Below, piece after piece: positions 27,185 to 36,770 of a stretch of DNA of 64,000 nucleotides. Below the pieces are notes generated by a model. It had not been told where the DNA came from. It was given only the letters and a program-made list of their open reading frames with translations, and did not search any database. Origin of the DNA: Methylotenera sp. (GTDB lineage Bacteria > Pseudomonadota > Gammaproteobacteria > Burkholderiales > Methylophilaceae). A program made the translations under genes and the position numbers. The DNA lies in the NCBI RefSeq assembly GCF_029945705.1, contig NZ_JAQSDC010000049.1:39718-103717 (forward strand), in the 5' to 3' direction. Within the stretch, counting starts at the first letter, position 1, and each line of letters starts with the position of its first letter.

Positions 27185-28123
27185 ATGCGACTATTTTCTA
27201 AGAAAAAATCACCAGGCTGGTTTGCATTACGCAACTCAGAAAACGGCACTTGCGTGGCGCATGTCATTAATTCAGAAGCAAAACCCACTGTTGAATATAT
27301 CGCCATTCAGCGAGGTAGTTTAAAAGACGACAGTTCCGTAAAGACCTTAACTACCAATTTAAGTATGGCTAACTTGCACTGCTCACTTTTACTCGCTCAA
27401 AATGAATATCAACTATTTCAAATTGAAAAACCAAACGTACCTGCCAATGAGCTAAAGCAAGCCATTAGCTGGAAACTAAAAGACATGATTGATTACCCTG
27501 TAGATCAGGCCACGATAGATGTCATTGATATTCCAGCCGACCCCAATAATGCTAATCGACAGTCTTATGTATACGCTGTTGCCGCTAAAAATAGTGTGAT
27601 TGGTGACTACATGACGCGACTCATTGATTATGCAGGTTCGGGCTTAGAGGTGATTGACATCCCCGAGCTTGCACAGCGCAATATCGCAGCTTATTTAGAA
27701 CAAGAAGGTCGTGGACTGGCCATGCTTTCCATCAACAGCCATGGCGGATTGCTTACTTTTACGTCAGGCGGCGAACTTTACCACTCAAGACGAATTGAAA
27801 TAGATACCAAGCAAATACAGGACGACAATAGTGAACTAAAATCCAGCGTTTTTGAGCGTTTATTACTAGAAATTCAACGTTCACTCGATAACTTTGAACG
27901 CCAATTTCCCTACATTACAATCAATCGTCTTGTATTGGCGCCATTTATGGGTCGTGAAGACTTCTATGATTATTTAAAAGCTTATCTCTATATACCGATA
28001 GATCGGTTTGATCTATCCGACGTATTTGAATTTAAAGATCAAGCCAGTCTGGGTGATTTATCCATGCAGGCCAGCCTAATGCCCGCGCTAGGGGCGGCAT
28101 TGCGAGGAGCCTCTTCATCATGA
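27185..28123 (+). CDS. mshI: MSHA biogenesis protein MshI (PilM-like)
   Basis: A 312-residue actin-fold/PilM-type protein (AISWKLKDMIDYPVDQATID is typical). It would form the cytoplasmic part of the alignment complex with the two following membrane proteins. An open frame runs upstream into mshQ, but the ATG at 27185 (MRLFSKKKSPGWFALR) matches the family start. The end overlaps the next gene by ATGA. Confidence 0.88.
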   Translation: MRLFSKKKSPGWFALRNSENGTCVAHVINSEAKPTVEYIAIQRGSLKDDSSVKTLTTNLSMANLHCSLLLAQNEYQLFQIEKPNVPANELKQAISWKLKDMIDYPVDQATIDVIDIPADPNNANRQSYVYAVAAKNSVIGDYMTRLIDYAGSGLEVIDIPELAQRNIAAYLEQEGRGLAMLSINSHGGLLTFTSGGELYHSRRIEIDTKQIQDDNSELKSSVFERLLLEIQRSLDNFERQFPYITINRLVLAPFMGREDFYDYLKAYLYIPIDRFDLSDVFEFKDQASLGDLSMQASLMPALGAALRGASSS

Positions 28124-28899
28124 GTCAGCAGATTAACCTACTAAATCCATCTCTTATCAAACAAAAGGATTTTCTAAACCCTAATACTATAGTGATAACG
28201 CTTGGGGTTTTATTGGCGTTGATGTTGGGATATTACAGCTATGCGCAAAAACAATTGTCCATGTTAACAGCACAGCGTAGCCAAACAGCGCAAGAACTAT
28301 TGGCAATACAAGCAGCATTGCAGCAAACGACTTTGTTACATACACCGCATATAGCGAACAAAGCCTTAGTAGATCAAATTGCACAATTGGAACAAAAAGA
28401 GGCCATGCAACAGCACATTTTGCAGACTGTAAACCTAAGCTCAGCGACCCCTGAAAAAGGCTACGCGGCTTTGATGCGCGCCTTTGCAAAACAAAGCTTA
28501 GATGGCTTATGGTTAACCAGCTTTAGTATTGATAGTACATCTGAACAGCTTAATATCAGCGGCCGTGCGTTACAGGGCGAGCTTGTACCAGAATATATTG
28601 CAAGATTAGGTAATGAGCCTGCGTTAAGAGGCAAGTTATTTTCTGCGTTGAACATGAACCTGCCCAAAGCCACTGCTTCAACAAGCGCAGCGCCAGTAGC
28701 AGTGACAACTACTTCAGCTTCAGCCAATACCACAGCTTCTATGATTAAAAATGGCGTATCTGCACTACCCGTTAACAACGCAGCCCCTACAAAAAGCGTT
28801 CAAAGTAACGCACCTAAATATATTGAATTTTCACTGCAATCGATTGATGATAAATCCGCGACCATTAACGCGGACAGCAAAGCTGGGAGTAAGCTTTGA
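28120..28899 (+). CDS. MSHA biogenesis protein, PilN-like (MshI2)
   Basis: A 259-residue protein: a short cytoplasmic segment beginning QQINLLNPSL (the PilN motif that docks on PilM), one transmembrane helix (about 25-42), a coiled coil, and a PilN domain ending in an Ala/Thr/Ser-rich linker and a final strand. It sits between mshI and mshJ and is coupled by ATGA to mshI. Often annotated as a second mshI. Confidence 0.83.
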   Translation: MSQQINLLNPSLIKQKDFLNPNTIVITLGVLLALMLGYYSYAQKQLSMLTAQRSQTAQELLAIQAALQQTTLLHTPHIANKALVDQIAQLEQKEAMQQHILQTVNLSSATPEKGYAALMRAFAKQSLDGLWLTSFSIDSTSEQLNISGRALQGELVPEYIARLGNEPALRGKLFSALNMNLPKATASTSAAPVAVTTTSASANTTASMIKNGVSALPVNNAAPTKSVQSNAPKYIEFSLQSIDDKSATINADSKAGSKL

Positions 28900-29636
28900 A
28901 AAAGTCATGGCTAAGCTTAAGCACTAAGTTTGATGCGCTGAAAAGACGTGAGCGTTGGATGGTGGCTTGTGCGCTATTTGCAGTCGTATTTGCTGCGATG
29001 AATAGCTTATTCATCAACCCTGTATTGGCTCGCCAAAAAATAATCAGCAGCGAGCTGGCGACTGATCAAGCGCAGATTCAAAATATAACCCAACAAATTA
29101 GCGCATATTCAAATCAAGCAATCATTGACCCAGATGCAAGCAACAACCAACGTATTACTGAGTTAAATAGTCACCTAAAAACCCTTGAAACTCAATTAAG
29201 TGGCTTACAAAATACGCTTATCAGCCCAGACAAAATTCCTGAACTGCTTCGTAGTTTGCTAAAGAAAAATGGCAAACTCCAACTGATTGAGCTAAAAACA
29301 CTACCTACTAAAGGCTTGCTTGAAGCTGAGGCTGCAGATAAAAACACTGCCGTATCAACAACTGAAAACAGCAGCCTAAATAAACTAGATACGGGCAAAC
29401 TAGATGCAGGCAACCAAGATTCATCAGTATACAAACATGGCGTAGAAATTACGGTTGAAGGCCATTACTTAGATCTTCTCGAATATGTTTCTGATTTAGA
29501 GAAAATGCCTTGGCACGTACTTTGGAGCAAAGCCGCATTAAATGAAGAGCAATTATCAGGCAGCGTTTGGCCGACAAACCGTTTAAAACTCACGGTTTAC
29601 ACTTTAAGTTTAGATAAAACATGGTTAAGCATATGA
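28896..29636 (+). CDS. mshJ: MSHA biogenesis protein MshJ (PilO-like)
   Basis: A 246-residue bitopic protein: one N-terminal helix (about 20-42), a periplasmic coiled coil, and a ferredoxin-like PilO/GspM domain. The start is a TTG at 28896 that overlaps the previous stop (TTGA) and has GGGAG at good spacing. No ATG is available near it. The end overlaps mshK by ATGA. Confidence 0.85.
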   Translation: MKKSWLSLSTKFDALKRRERWMVACALFAVVFAAMNSLFINPVLARQKIISSELATDQAQIQNITQQISAYSNQAIIDPDASNNQRITELNSHLKTLETQLSGLQNTLISPDKIPELLRSLLKKNGKLQLIELKTLPTKGLLEAEAADKNTAVSTTENSSLNKLDTGKLDAGNQDSSVYKHGVEITVEGHYLDLLEYVSDLEKMPWHVLWSKAALNEEQLSGSVWPTNRLKLTVYTLSLDKTWLSI

Positions 29637-30067
29637 CATTAAATACAGATAAACACTCAGCGCACTCAATGCATCTGGCGCACAACCCTGTGAAACTATT
29701 ACTTAGCGTTTCATGTGGCATGTTTTTGCTCATGATGGAAAGCGGCTTAAATGCTGAAGTATTAAAAGACCCTACTCAGCCGCCTGCCTCATTATCAGAC
29801 GAAACCTCAAATGGCGAAGCGCGCGGTCCGATACTGCAATCTGTAATGATAGGTTCGCAATACCGCGCAGCGATTATTAGTGGTCAAAAGGTTATGCTAG
29901 GCGGTAAATACGAGAATGCCACCTTGATTAGAATTAACGAACGTGAAGCTGTCTTACGTAATTCCGACATGTCGACACAGACGCTGGCAATGGATTATGC
30001 AATGGTAAAGAAAACCAAACCTACAGTTCAGACTAAACCAATAGCCCAGTCTAAACCAAGAAATTGA
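29633..30067 (+). CDS. mshK: MSHA biogenesis protein MshK (PilP/GspC-like)
   Basis: A 144-residue periplasmic protein with a signal sequence or anchor (about 20-40) and the hallmark DPTQPP, then a small beta domain (GSQYRAAIISGQKVMLG) of the PilP/GspC type that contacts the secretin. An ATG at 29621 would add four residues, but the ATG at 29633 overlaps the mshJ stop (ATGA), matching its neighbours. Confidence 0.83.
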   Translation: MTLNTDKHSAHSMHLAHNPVKLLLSVSCGMFLLMMESGLNAEVLKDPTQPPASLSDETSNGEARGPILQSVMIGSQYRAAIISGQKVMLGGKYENATLIRINEREAVLRNSDMSTQTLAMDYAMVKKTKPTVQTKPIAQSKPRN

Positions 30068-30090
30068 ATGAAGTAATCGAGAATAATATC

Positions 30091-31860
30091 ATGCAAAAAT
30101 TACCAATACGATTATCAGCATTACTCACATTAATACTTAGCCAAACGGTGCTACTAAGTGGCTGTGCGACTAATGAACCCCAACATAATGCCACGCTCAA
30201 TAAAATAACTAATGAGTTAAAACAAGCCGCAGAAGTGAAAGCGCCTACAGCGACTCCAAAGGCGATTAATGATGCATTGTTGCCCCCATTAAAAATTGCC
30301 ATGCCTAAAGCTTCTGCTAAACAATTGGAGCAACGTTTTGATTTAGTCATTAGCAATGCGCCTGCCAGCCAAGTATTAATGGGCATTGTAAGTGGCACGC
30401 GTTACAGCATGTTGGTTTCCCAAGATTTAACTGGCACGATTTCAGTGAACCTGAAAGACGTTACAGTGTTTGAGGCACTTGATTCGCTGCGCGAGTTGTA
30501 TGGTTATGAATACAAAGTAGAAGGCACTCGTATTTTTATTGAGCCACAATCAATCCAAACACGCGTATTTCAAGTGAATTATATTATTGGTCAACGTAAA
30601 GGTTCATCTGACACGCGTGTGACTTCTGGCTCAGTAAGCGATGGTACAAGCTCTGGTCAAAGTACTGGATCAACAAGCACGACCAATTCAAGCGGCTCAG
30701 CCAATCGTGCGTCTATGATTAGCAGCAGCATTGCTACCACCACTAATAATGATTTTTGGAAAGACTTAACGGATTCACTTAATGGCATTGTTGGTAATGA
30801 AAATGGTCGCCGTGTTGTCGTCAACGTACAGTCTGGCGTCATTATGGTACGTGCAATGCCGGCGGAAGTACGTAATGTGGAAGCGTTCTTACGTTTGATG
30901 CAAGTCACCATAGAGCGCCAAGTGATATTAGAAGCAAAAATCATGAACGTGCAACTGAATGACCAATCTCAAAGCGGTGTGAACTGGTCTGTATTTGGCA
31001 AAAGCGGCTCTAATACGGGCATTGTAGGTAACTTGAATGCTAATACCCAATTAGCCAGCTCAGGTAATGGTAATCTGCTTAGTGGCGACTTAGGTGCAGC
31101 ATCGGGTACCGCAATTGCCAATGCAGCAACGACATCGCTCGGTGGTCCATTATTTGCGGTCGCTTTGCAAGGGGCTAATTTTGCCGCCCTACTCTCATTC
31201 TTAGAAACACAAGGCGATGTACAAGTGCTTTCTAGCCCAAGAATTGCCACCATCAACAATCAAAAAGCAGTTCTTAAAGTCGGTACCGATGAGTTTTTTG
31301 TCACTGGCATTTCATCTAATACGACCGCCTCAACTGGCGCAACCACAACATCGCCAGAAGTGACGTTACAACCGTTTTTCTCAGGTATTGCGCTAGATGT
31401 TACTCCGCAGATTGATAAAGATGACAACATTATCTTGCACATGCACCCTTCTATCAGCCAAGTGACTACCGTGAATAAACAATTGAACCTTGGTGGTACG
31501 TCTGGTGCTATCAACCTACCGCTTGCTTCTAGCAATGTGAGCGAAACCGATAGCATTGTGCGTACCCATGATGGTCGCGTGATTGCGATTGGTGGATTGA
31601 TGACAGAGAGCGCTATCAGCAATAAATCTAAAGTGCCAGGCTTAGGTGACATTAAAGGCGTTGGCAATGCTTTCCGCCAAAAAGGCTCAACAACCAGTAA
31701 AACTGAATTGGTGATCTTGCTTAAAGCCACCGTTGTGCAGGGCCAAGAGAGCTGGAGTAATGATGCTTTATCTAGCCAAAGGCGTATTGAAAGCATGCAA
31801 CGTAGCGACTATGTGCAAAGCTCAGGCAACATTGCACAAACATCGACTGTGAGCGAATAA
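30091..31860 (+). CDS. mshL: MSHA secretin MshL
   Basis: A 589-residue outer membrane secretin. A lipoprotein signal ends in LLSGC (lipobox). An STN/N0 domain lies near 75-150, followed by a Ser/Gly/Thr-rich loop and an N1 domain. The secretin core has VLSSPRIATINNQKAVLKVG and VRTHDGRVIAIGGLM. It forms the pore for pilus exit. The frame also opens at TTG 30064, but the ATG at 30091 gives the proper signal peptide. mshM starts directly after the stop. Confidence 0.93.
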   Translation: MQKLPIRLSALLTLILSQTVLLSGCATNEPQHNATLNKITNELKQAAEVKAPTATPKAINDALLPPLKIAMPKASAKQLEQRFDLVISNAPASQVLMGIVSGTRYSMLVSQDLTGTISVNLKDVTVFEALDSLRELYGYEYKVEGTRIFIEPQSIQTRVFQVNYIIGQRKGSSDTRVTSGSVSDGTSSGQSTGSTSTTNSSGSANRASMISSSIATTTNNDFWKDLTDSLNGIVGNENGRRVVVNVQSGVIMVRAMPAEVRNVEAFLRLMQVTIERQVILEAKIMNVQLNDQSQSGVNWSVFGKSGSNTGIVGNLNANTQLASSGNGNLLSGDLGAASGTAIANAATTSLGGPLFAVALQGANFAALLSFLETQGDVQVLSSPRIATINNQKAVLKVGTDEFFVTGISSNTTASTGATTTSPEVTLQPFFSGIALDVTPQIDKDDNIILHMHPSISQVTTVNKQLNLGGTSGAINLPLASSNVSETDSIVRTHDGRVIAIGGLMTESAISNKSKVPGLGDIKGVGNAFRQKGSTTSKTELVILLKATVVQGQESWSNDALSSQRRIESMQRSDYVQSSGNIAQTSTVSE

Positions 31861-32769
31861 ATGATGTACCTAAAACACTTTGGATTAAGCGAAGCACCTT
31901 TCAGCATTACGCCTGATACCAGCTTCTATTTTGCATCGCACAGCTATCAAGAAGGCCTGAATACTTTGCTATTTGCCGTTCTATCTGGCGAAGGATTTAT
32001 CAAAATTACAGGTGAAGTTGGTACGGGTAAGACGCTGTTATGCCGCAAGCTTATGTCTAGCCTCGATAGCAGTTTCAAAGTGGCCTACGTACCAAACCCT
32101 TATTTAGAGCCGCAATCATTATTGATGGTGTTAGCAGAAGAGTTAGGTATCGCCCTACCTAATGTGGTGACTCAACATGCGCTGTTAACTGCATTGACTC
32201 ATGCATTGTTAGATTTTGCTCGTAAAGGCATCAAAGTAGTCGTTTGCCTTGATGAAGTGCAAGCCATGCCTATAGAAACATTAGAAGCGCTGCGCTTACT
32301 TAGTAATCTGGAAACTGAAAAAAGAAAACTACTACAAGTGGTAATTTTTGGTCAGCCAGAACTTGAAGTTAAACTGAACCATGCCTCTATCAGACAGCTA
32401 AAACAACGTATTACTTTTGAATATCAGTTGGATAGATTAAGTCGCGACGAGATGCAGTATTACCTTAGCCACCGTCTAATCATTGCTGGTTACCAAGGAA
32501 GCCGCATGTTTAGTGGCGCCGCATTAACGCTTTTGTATTTTAAATCTAACGGTGTACCAAGATTAGTGAATATATTGGCGCACAAAGCCTTACTAGCCGC
32601 CTATGGCAAAGGCAAACAACAAGTAGGTTTAGTCGAAGCTTTTGCAGCGATTTCAGACACTAAATCGATAGAGTCAACATGGAAAAAGTTACGCTTACAT
32701 AGCTTTACTTTATCTCTATTTTTATGTATGTGCGGCAGTGCATTTTTGGTTTTACCTAAATTAAGTTAA
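31861..32769 (+). CDS. mshM: MSHA AAA+ ATPase MshM (ExeA-like)
   Basis: A 302-residue AAA+ ATPase starting MYLKHFGLSEAPFSITPD, a family hallmark. Walker A is GEVGTGKTLLCR, Walker B VVVCLDEVQA. A C-terminal membrane helix (about 277-297) anchors it, leaving almost nothing in the periplasm. ExeA-type proteins help secretin assembly through peptidoglycan. ATG 31861 or 31864 is possible. Confidence 0.9.
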   Translation: MMYLKHFGLSEAPFSITPDTSFYFASHSYQEGLNTLLFAVLSGEGFIKITGEVGTGKTLLCRKLMSSLDSSFKVAYVPNPYLEPQSLLMVLAEELGIALPNVVTQHALLTALTHALLDFARKGIKVVVCLDEVQAMPIETLEALRLLSNLETEKRKLLQVVIFGQPELEVKLNHASIRQLKQRITFEYQLDRLSRDEMQYYLSHRLIIAGYQGSRMFSGAALTLLYFKSNGVPRLVNILAHKALLAAYGKGKQQVGLVEAFAAISDTKSIESTWKKLRLHSFTLSLFLCMCGSAFLVLPKLS

Positions 32770-32811
32770 TAAAAATCCATCACCCTTGAAGACTGAAATC
32801 GTAGACTGAAC

Positions 32812-34107
32812 ATGAGCCTAATTAATCAAATGCTAAAAGACCTAGAACAGCGCGGTGCTGGGTCTAATGACGCCGAAAAAATGATTACATCCAGTCCAAG
32901 CGATGCACTACAACCAGCTGTGGTCACGCCCTATATGAATCAGCATTATCAGGCTAAACATGGCGTACCATTTTTAAAGATTAGTGGGCTAGTAGTATTG
33001 TTGGCTGGTGGCGCTTATTTGTGGGTACAAAGCGCACCCGCACTATCTCACAGTATTGATCATTTAAAAGTACAAGCAACGCCACAAGCGGCGATGATAC
33101 ATGCCGACTCTGTAGAAGCTGCAAAACCCGTAGAAGAAATTAAAGCTATTGCTCAAACTGCAGATTCAGCATTACTCCCATTATTTGAAAACGCACTTAA
33201 ATACACGCCAATAGAATACAAACCAACAGCCTCGCAAACGCAAGTTAACAAGCTTGAAAAATATCCTCAAAAAGATAAAGTTATTGCAAATATTATGCCT
33301 GCAGAGTTAGTAGCTAACAATCTTGGAAATACCAATCAAGCAACTAAAACGGCTGAACCAGTAAAGTCAGTGGATATAGTAGAGCCTGCAAACACTTCAG
33401 TGGTTTCTGATAATTCAGCTGTATCAGCAAAGCTTGTTGTTGCGGCAAAATCAGCTGCTCACTCAAGTAATAGCAGCATAGTCAAACAAATCAGCACTGA
33501 ACAAAAATCAGGCAATTTATATCGCCAAGCCTTGGCAAACTTGCAACAAGGTCGCGTAGCCGAAGCTCAAAGTAATTTAGCTCAATCATTAGAGGTTTAT
33601 CCAGCGAATCAAGAAGCTAGGCAAACGCTTGCAGGTTTATTACTAGATAATAATCGCAATGATGAAGCCAGAGCCACGCTTGCCGCAGGTCTTGCAATAG
33701 CCCCAGAGCAAACTAATTTCCGCATCGCGCTAGCCAGATTACAAATAGAATTGGGTGATAAATCTGCCGCGCTTACGATTATGGAACAAGGCCTAGCTTA
33801 TGCAAATAACAATGCTGACTATCAAAGCTTTTTAGCAACCTTACTTCAACGCGCAAATCGCCATGATGAAGCCATCAGTCACTATAAAACGGCGCTATCA
33901 ATGAATGCATCATCGAATAACTCTAGTTCCGCAAACTCCTTAGTGGGCCTTGGTATTTCACTGCAAGCGACTGGCAAACTAGAAAACGCACAAGAAGCCT
34001 TTACTCGCGCGCAATCTGTCGCGACACTGAGCCCAGAACTTGCGCAATTTATAGATCAACAACTCAAACAAATTAATCAACGTTTGCAAAATTCAGCAAG
34101 CAAGTAA
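32812..34107 (+). CDS. mshN: MSHA biogenesis TPR protein MshN
   Basis: A 431-residue protein with the MshN start MSLINQMLKDLEQRG, one transmembrane helix (about 53-70), a long low-complexity Ala/Lys/Val linker, and a C-terminal array of TPR helices (about 240-410). It probably scaffolds pilus assembly in the periplasm. Last gene of the cluster. No msh-specific prepilin peptidase follows, so a general PilD elsewhere must process the pilins. Confidence 0.88.
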   Translation: MSLINQMLKDLEQRGAGSNDAEKMITSSPSDALQPAVVTPYMNQHYQAKHGVPFLKISGLVVLLAGGAYLWVQSAPALSHSIDHLKVQATPQAAMIHADSVEAAKPVEEIKAIAQTADSALLPLFENALKYTPIEYKPTASQTQVNKLEKYPQKDKVIANIMPAELVANNLGNTNQATKTAEPVKSVDIVEPANTSVVSDNSAVSAKLVVAAKSAAHSSNSSIVKQISTEQKSGNLYRQALANLQQGRVAEAQSNLAQSLEVYPANQEARQTLAGLLLDNNRNDEARATLAAGLAIAPEQTNFRIALARLQIELGDKSAALTIMEQGLAYANNNADYQSFLATLLQRANRHDEAISHYKTALSMNASSNNSSSANSLVGLGISLQATGKLENAQEAFTRAQSVATLSPELAQFIDQQLKQINQRLQNSASK

Positions 34108-34138
34108 ACCTTACTGCGAATAATTATATGTAATCCAT

Positions 34139-34170
34139 AACAGTACTGTCTTATATAAGTTAGTACTGTT
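34139..34170. promoter_or_regulatory. Nested dyad downstream of mshN
   Basis: AACAGTACT (34139-34147) and AGTACTGTT (34162-34170) are perfect reverse complements with a 14-base spacer that contains the palindrome CTTATATAAG (34150-34159). AGTACTGT also appears twice as a direct repeat 20 bases apart. This could be a regulator site or an msh 3' hairpin. There is no U run. Confidence 0.45.
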
Positions 34171-34366
34171 TCAATACAATTCATTCTTGAAACGTTCAAT
34201 ACTTGTTGATAAAAACACCAATACAGATTTGAATGGTCTCCCTTTATTCTAGCCACTTGCCAGCCGATTAATATTCCACAAAAATCAATTTTTTTACTGT
34301 AAAATTCACACCACGGTAATTAAGTTGTGCAGTGCACGATTCATTAAAACCAACATTAAAAATGCT

Positions 34367-34392
34367 AAAGCCTGTGGATTACAGGCTTTTTT
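34367..34392 (+). terminator. Rho-independent terminator upstream of mqo
   Basis: AAAGCCTGT (34367-34375) pairs perfectly with ACAGGCTTT (34381-34389) over a 5-base loop, with six T residues at 34387-34392. It would stop transcription entering mqo from the left. Confidence 0.8.
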
Positions 34393-34440
34393 GTTGACCA
34401 AATCTTGAAGAGAATTGAAACAATTTGATGGCTAAACTGA

Positions 34441-35940
34441 ATGACAACAGCAAATAAAATTGATGTGCTATTAGTAGGTGGCGGCGTCATGAGCGCAACG
34501 CTAGGCGTTTTGCTTACGCAGCTTGATCCTACACTGACAATCAGGATGGTGGAGCAACTATCAGAGGTGGCGCTAGAAAGTTCAGATGCACTGAATAATG
34601 CTGGTACGGGTCATGCAGGCTATTGCGAGCTTAATTACACGCCACAAGATGTTGACGGTAGTATTGCGATTGGGCGTGCTTTAGAAATTAATGCAGCATT
34701 CGAAGTTTCTCTACAGTTTTGGTCGCATTTGGTTGAAACCTCTGCCCTACCCGATCCTAGTCAATTTATCAGCAAAACACCACATTTAAGCTTTGTGTGG
34801 GGGGCAAAGAACAGCACGTTTTTAAAACAACGACATGCCCTCCTTAAACAGCATCATTTATTTGAGCACATGCAATTTAGTGAGGACTTTGCTCAACTTC
34901 AAGAGTGGATGCCGCTTATCGTGACTGGCAGAAATACAGATGAAAAGCTAACTGCAACTTATGTTGAGAACGGCTCAGACGTAGATTTTGGTTCTCTCAC
35001 GCGCCATTTAGTTGACTACTTAAAAAAACAACCCAATTTTAGTTTGCACACCAATACACAAGTTAAAAATCTTAGCAAAATAAAAGACCGTGCTAAAGAT
35101 AATACATGGCATGTCAAGCTCCATGACTTCAATACAAAACATACGCAAACCATAAGTGCTAAGTTTGTGTTTTTAGGTGCCGGAGGTGGCGCCCTGCCCT
35201 TGCTACAAAAAGCTAATATTGATGAAAGCAAAGGCTATGGTGGCTTTCCTGTGAGCGGTCAATGGCTTATTTGTCACAACCCAGAAGTAATTAAGCAACA
35301 TTATGCCAAAGTGTATGGCAAGGCTGCGCTTGGTGCACCACCAATGTCTGTACCGCACTTAGATACACGCGTGATTAACGGCAAGCGAGCTTTATTATTT
35401 GGGCCATTTGCTGGCTTTACCACTAAATTTTTAAAAGCAGGCTCTAAATTTGATTTAGCAAAATCTGTCAAAGTTAATAATCTTAAAGCTATGTTAGGTG
35501 TAGGGCGACACAATTTAGCACTGACTAAATACCTGTTGAAAGAGGCTACCCAAACCCATGAGCAACGGATGAATGCGTTACGCGACTTTTTGCCCAATGC
35601 AAATAGTAGTGATTGGACACTCGAAAATGCAGGTCAACGTGTACAAATTATTAAACAATGCAACGAAAAATGGGGTAAGTTAGAATTTGGCACTGAAATA
35701 GTAGCCGCCAAAGATGGTACTTTAGCGGCTTTATTGGGCGCATCCCCAGGGGCCTCAGTCAGCGTTAAAGCAATGATTGACGTACTTGAGCGCTGTTTTA
35801 GCCAACAAATGAAGAGTGATGCTTGGCAACAAAAAATGAAAGTTTTGGTACCAAGCTACGGTGAGTCGCTCATCAACAATGCAGCATTATTGCAAAGCAT
35901 TAGAAAAAGAACGCTAAGTACTTTAAAGCTTAGCGCTTAA
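34441..35940 (+). CDS. mqo: Malate:quinone oxidoreductase
   Basis: A 499-residue FAD enzyme that oxidises malate to oxaloacetate at the inner membrane and reduces quinone. The N-terminal FAD motif is LLVGGGVMSATLG, followed by the diagnostic NNAGTGHAGYCELNYTP near residue 54. Further on are GAPPMSVPHLDTR and FGPFAGF. Length is normal (about 490-500). The ribosome site is weak. It stands alone, bounded by the terminator upstream and convergent rlmB 10 bases downstream. Confidence 0.95.
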   Translation: MTTANKIDVLLVGGGVMSATLGVLLTQLDPTLTIRMVEQLSEVALESSDALNNAGTGHAGYCELNYTPQDVDGSIAIGRALEINAAFEVSLQFWSHLVETSALPDPSQFISKTPHLSFVWGAKNSTFLKQRHALLKQHHLFEHMQFSEDFAQLQEWMPLIVTGRNTDEKLTATYVENGSDVDFGSLTRHLVDYLKKQPNFSLHTNTQVKNLSKIKDRAKDNTWHVKLHDFNTKHTQTISAKFVFLGAGGGALPLLQKANIDESKGYGGFPVSGQWLICHNPEVIKQHYAKVYGKAALGAPPMSVPHLDTRVINGKRALLFGPFAGFTTKFLKAGSKFDLAKSVKVNNLKAMLGVGRHNLALTKYLLKEATQTHEQRMNALRDFLPNANSSDWTLENAGQRVQIIKQCNEKWGKLEFGTEIVAAKDGTLAALLGASPGASVSVKAMIDVLERCFSQQMKSDAWQQKMKVLVPSYGESLINNAALLQSIRKRTLSTLKLSA

Positions 35941-35950
35941 TACCTTTAGC

Positions 35951-36706
35951 TTACACCGTAAGTAAGCTACGTTGACGCCTAGCTTCATATAAGCAAATTC
36001 CACTAGCAACGCTTACGTTTAAACTTTCAACTGAGCCGTACATAGGAATCGTCACCAGCGCATCACAGGTTTCAGCCGTTAATCGCCTAATGCCGTCACC
36101 TTCTGCGCCTAGTACAATCGCAATTGGACCATCTAGCTTAGTATTGAGCAGCGTACTAGGTGCATCCATGGTAGTCCCCACCACAAATACGCCAGCTTCC
36201 TTCAACTCACGTATCGTTCTCGCCAAGTTAGTCACAGCTATAAACGGTACAGTTTCTGCTGCACCACAAGCAACCTTACGCACTGTGGCGTTCAGGCCTA
36301 CTGCACGGTCTTTTGGAGCGATGACGGCATGCACGCCCATCGCATCAGCCACTCGCAAGCAAGCACCTAGGTTATGCGGATCTTCAACGCCATCCAAAAT
36401 CAAAAAGAATGGCGGTTCCGTCAGGTCAGATTCTAAAATATCATGAATATCTTTATAGGGAATTGGCGTATCAACCACACGTGCAATCACCCCTTGGTGC
36501 CGGCCATTCATGCCAGCCATACCATCCAAGCGGCTACGCTCAACTTCCATCGTACGAACACCTGCTGCTTCTGCCATCTTCAGCAGATCTTTCATACGTG
36601 CGTCCATGCGGTCGCGATCAATCAAAATCTCTTGCACGCTAGCACCATGCTGGCGCAAACGGCTTAATACGGCATGAAAGCCAAATAAAATACGGGCATC
36701 GCTCAT
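35951..36706 (-). CDS. rlmB: 23S rRNA (guanosine-2'-O-)-methyltransferase RlmB
   Basis: A 251-residue SPOUT methyltransferase acting on G2251 of 23S rRNA. An N-terminal L30e-like substrate domain ([11 protein letters not shown]) is followed by the SpoU motifs [39 protein letters not shown] and LYEARRQR, which form the knotted SAM site. An AAGGTAAAG ribosome site precedes the ATG. It follows rnr by 64 bases on the same strand, the order also known in enteric bacteria. Confidence 0.94.
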   Translation of the reverse strand: MSDARILFGFHAVLSRLRQHGASVQEILIDRDRMDARMKDLLKMAEAAGVRTMEVERSRLDGMAGMNGRHQGVIARVVDTPIPYKDIHDILESDLTEPPFFLILDGVEDPHNLGACLRVADAMGVHAVIAPKDRAVGLNATVRKVACGAAETVPFIAVTNLARTIRELKEAGVFVVGTTMDAPSTLLNTKLDGPIAIVLGAEGDGIRRLTAETCDALVTIPMYGSVESLNVSVASGICLYEARRQRSLLTV

Positions 36707-36770
36707 TTCTTTACCTTATGTTTAATTCTTAACGGTTGACTTTTACTATATGATTACTAAAATTAATTCA

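Larger units (their letters stand above)
34108..34440. other. Non-coding gap between mshN and mqo
   Basis: This 333-base gap has no credible reading frame. It holds the dyad at 34139-34170, a small TTGAA-ACG-TTCAA repeat at 34185-34197, and a strong intrinsic terminator at 34367-34392. The terminator lies well after mshN and just before mqo, so it probably ends either a long msh 3' tail or a small RNA transcribed within the gap. Confidence 0.5.

Noticed and set aside
31260..31796. 178-codon open frame on the minus strand inside mshL
   Set aside because: Antisense shadow of a well-supported secretin gene. No ribosome site and no recognisable domain.
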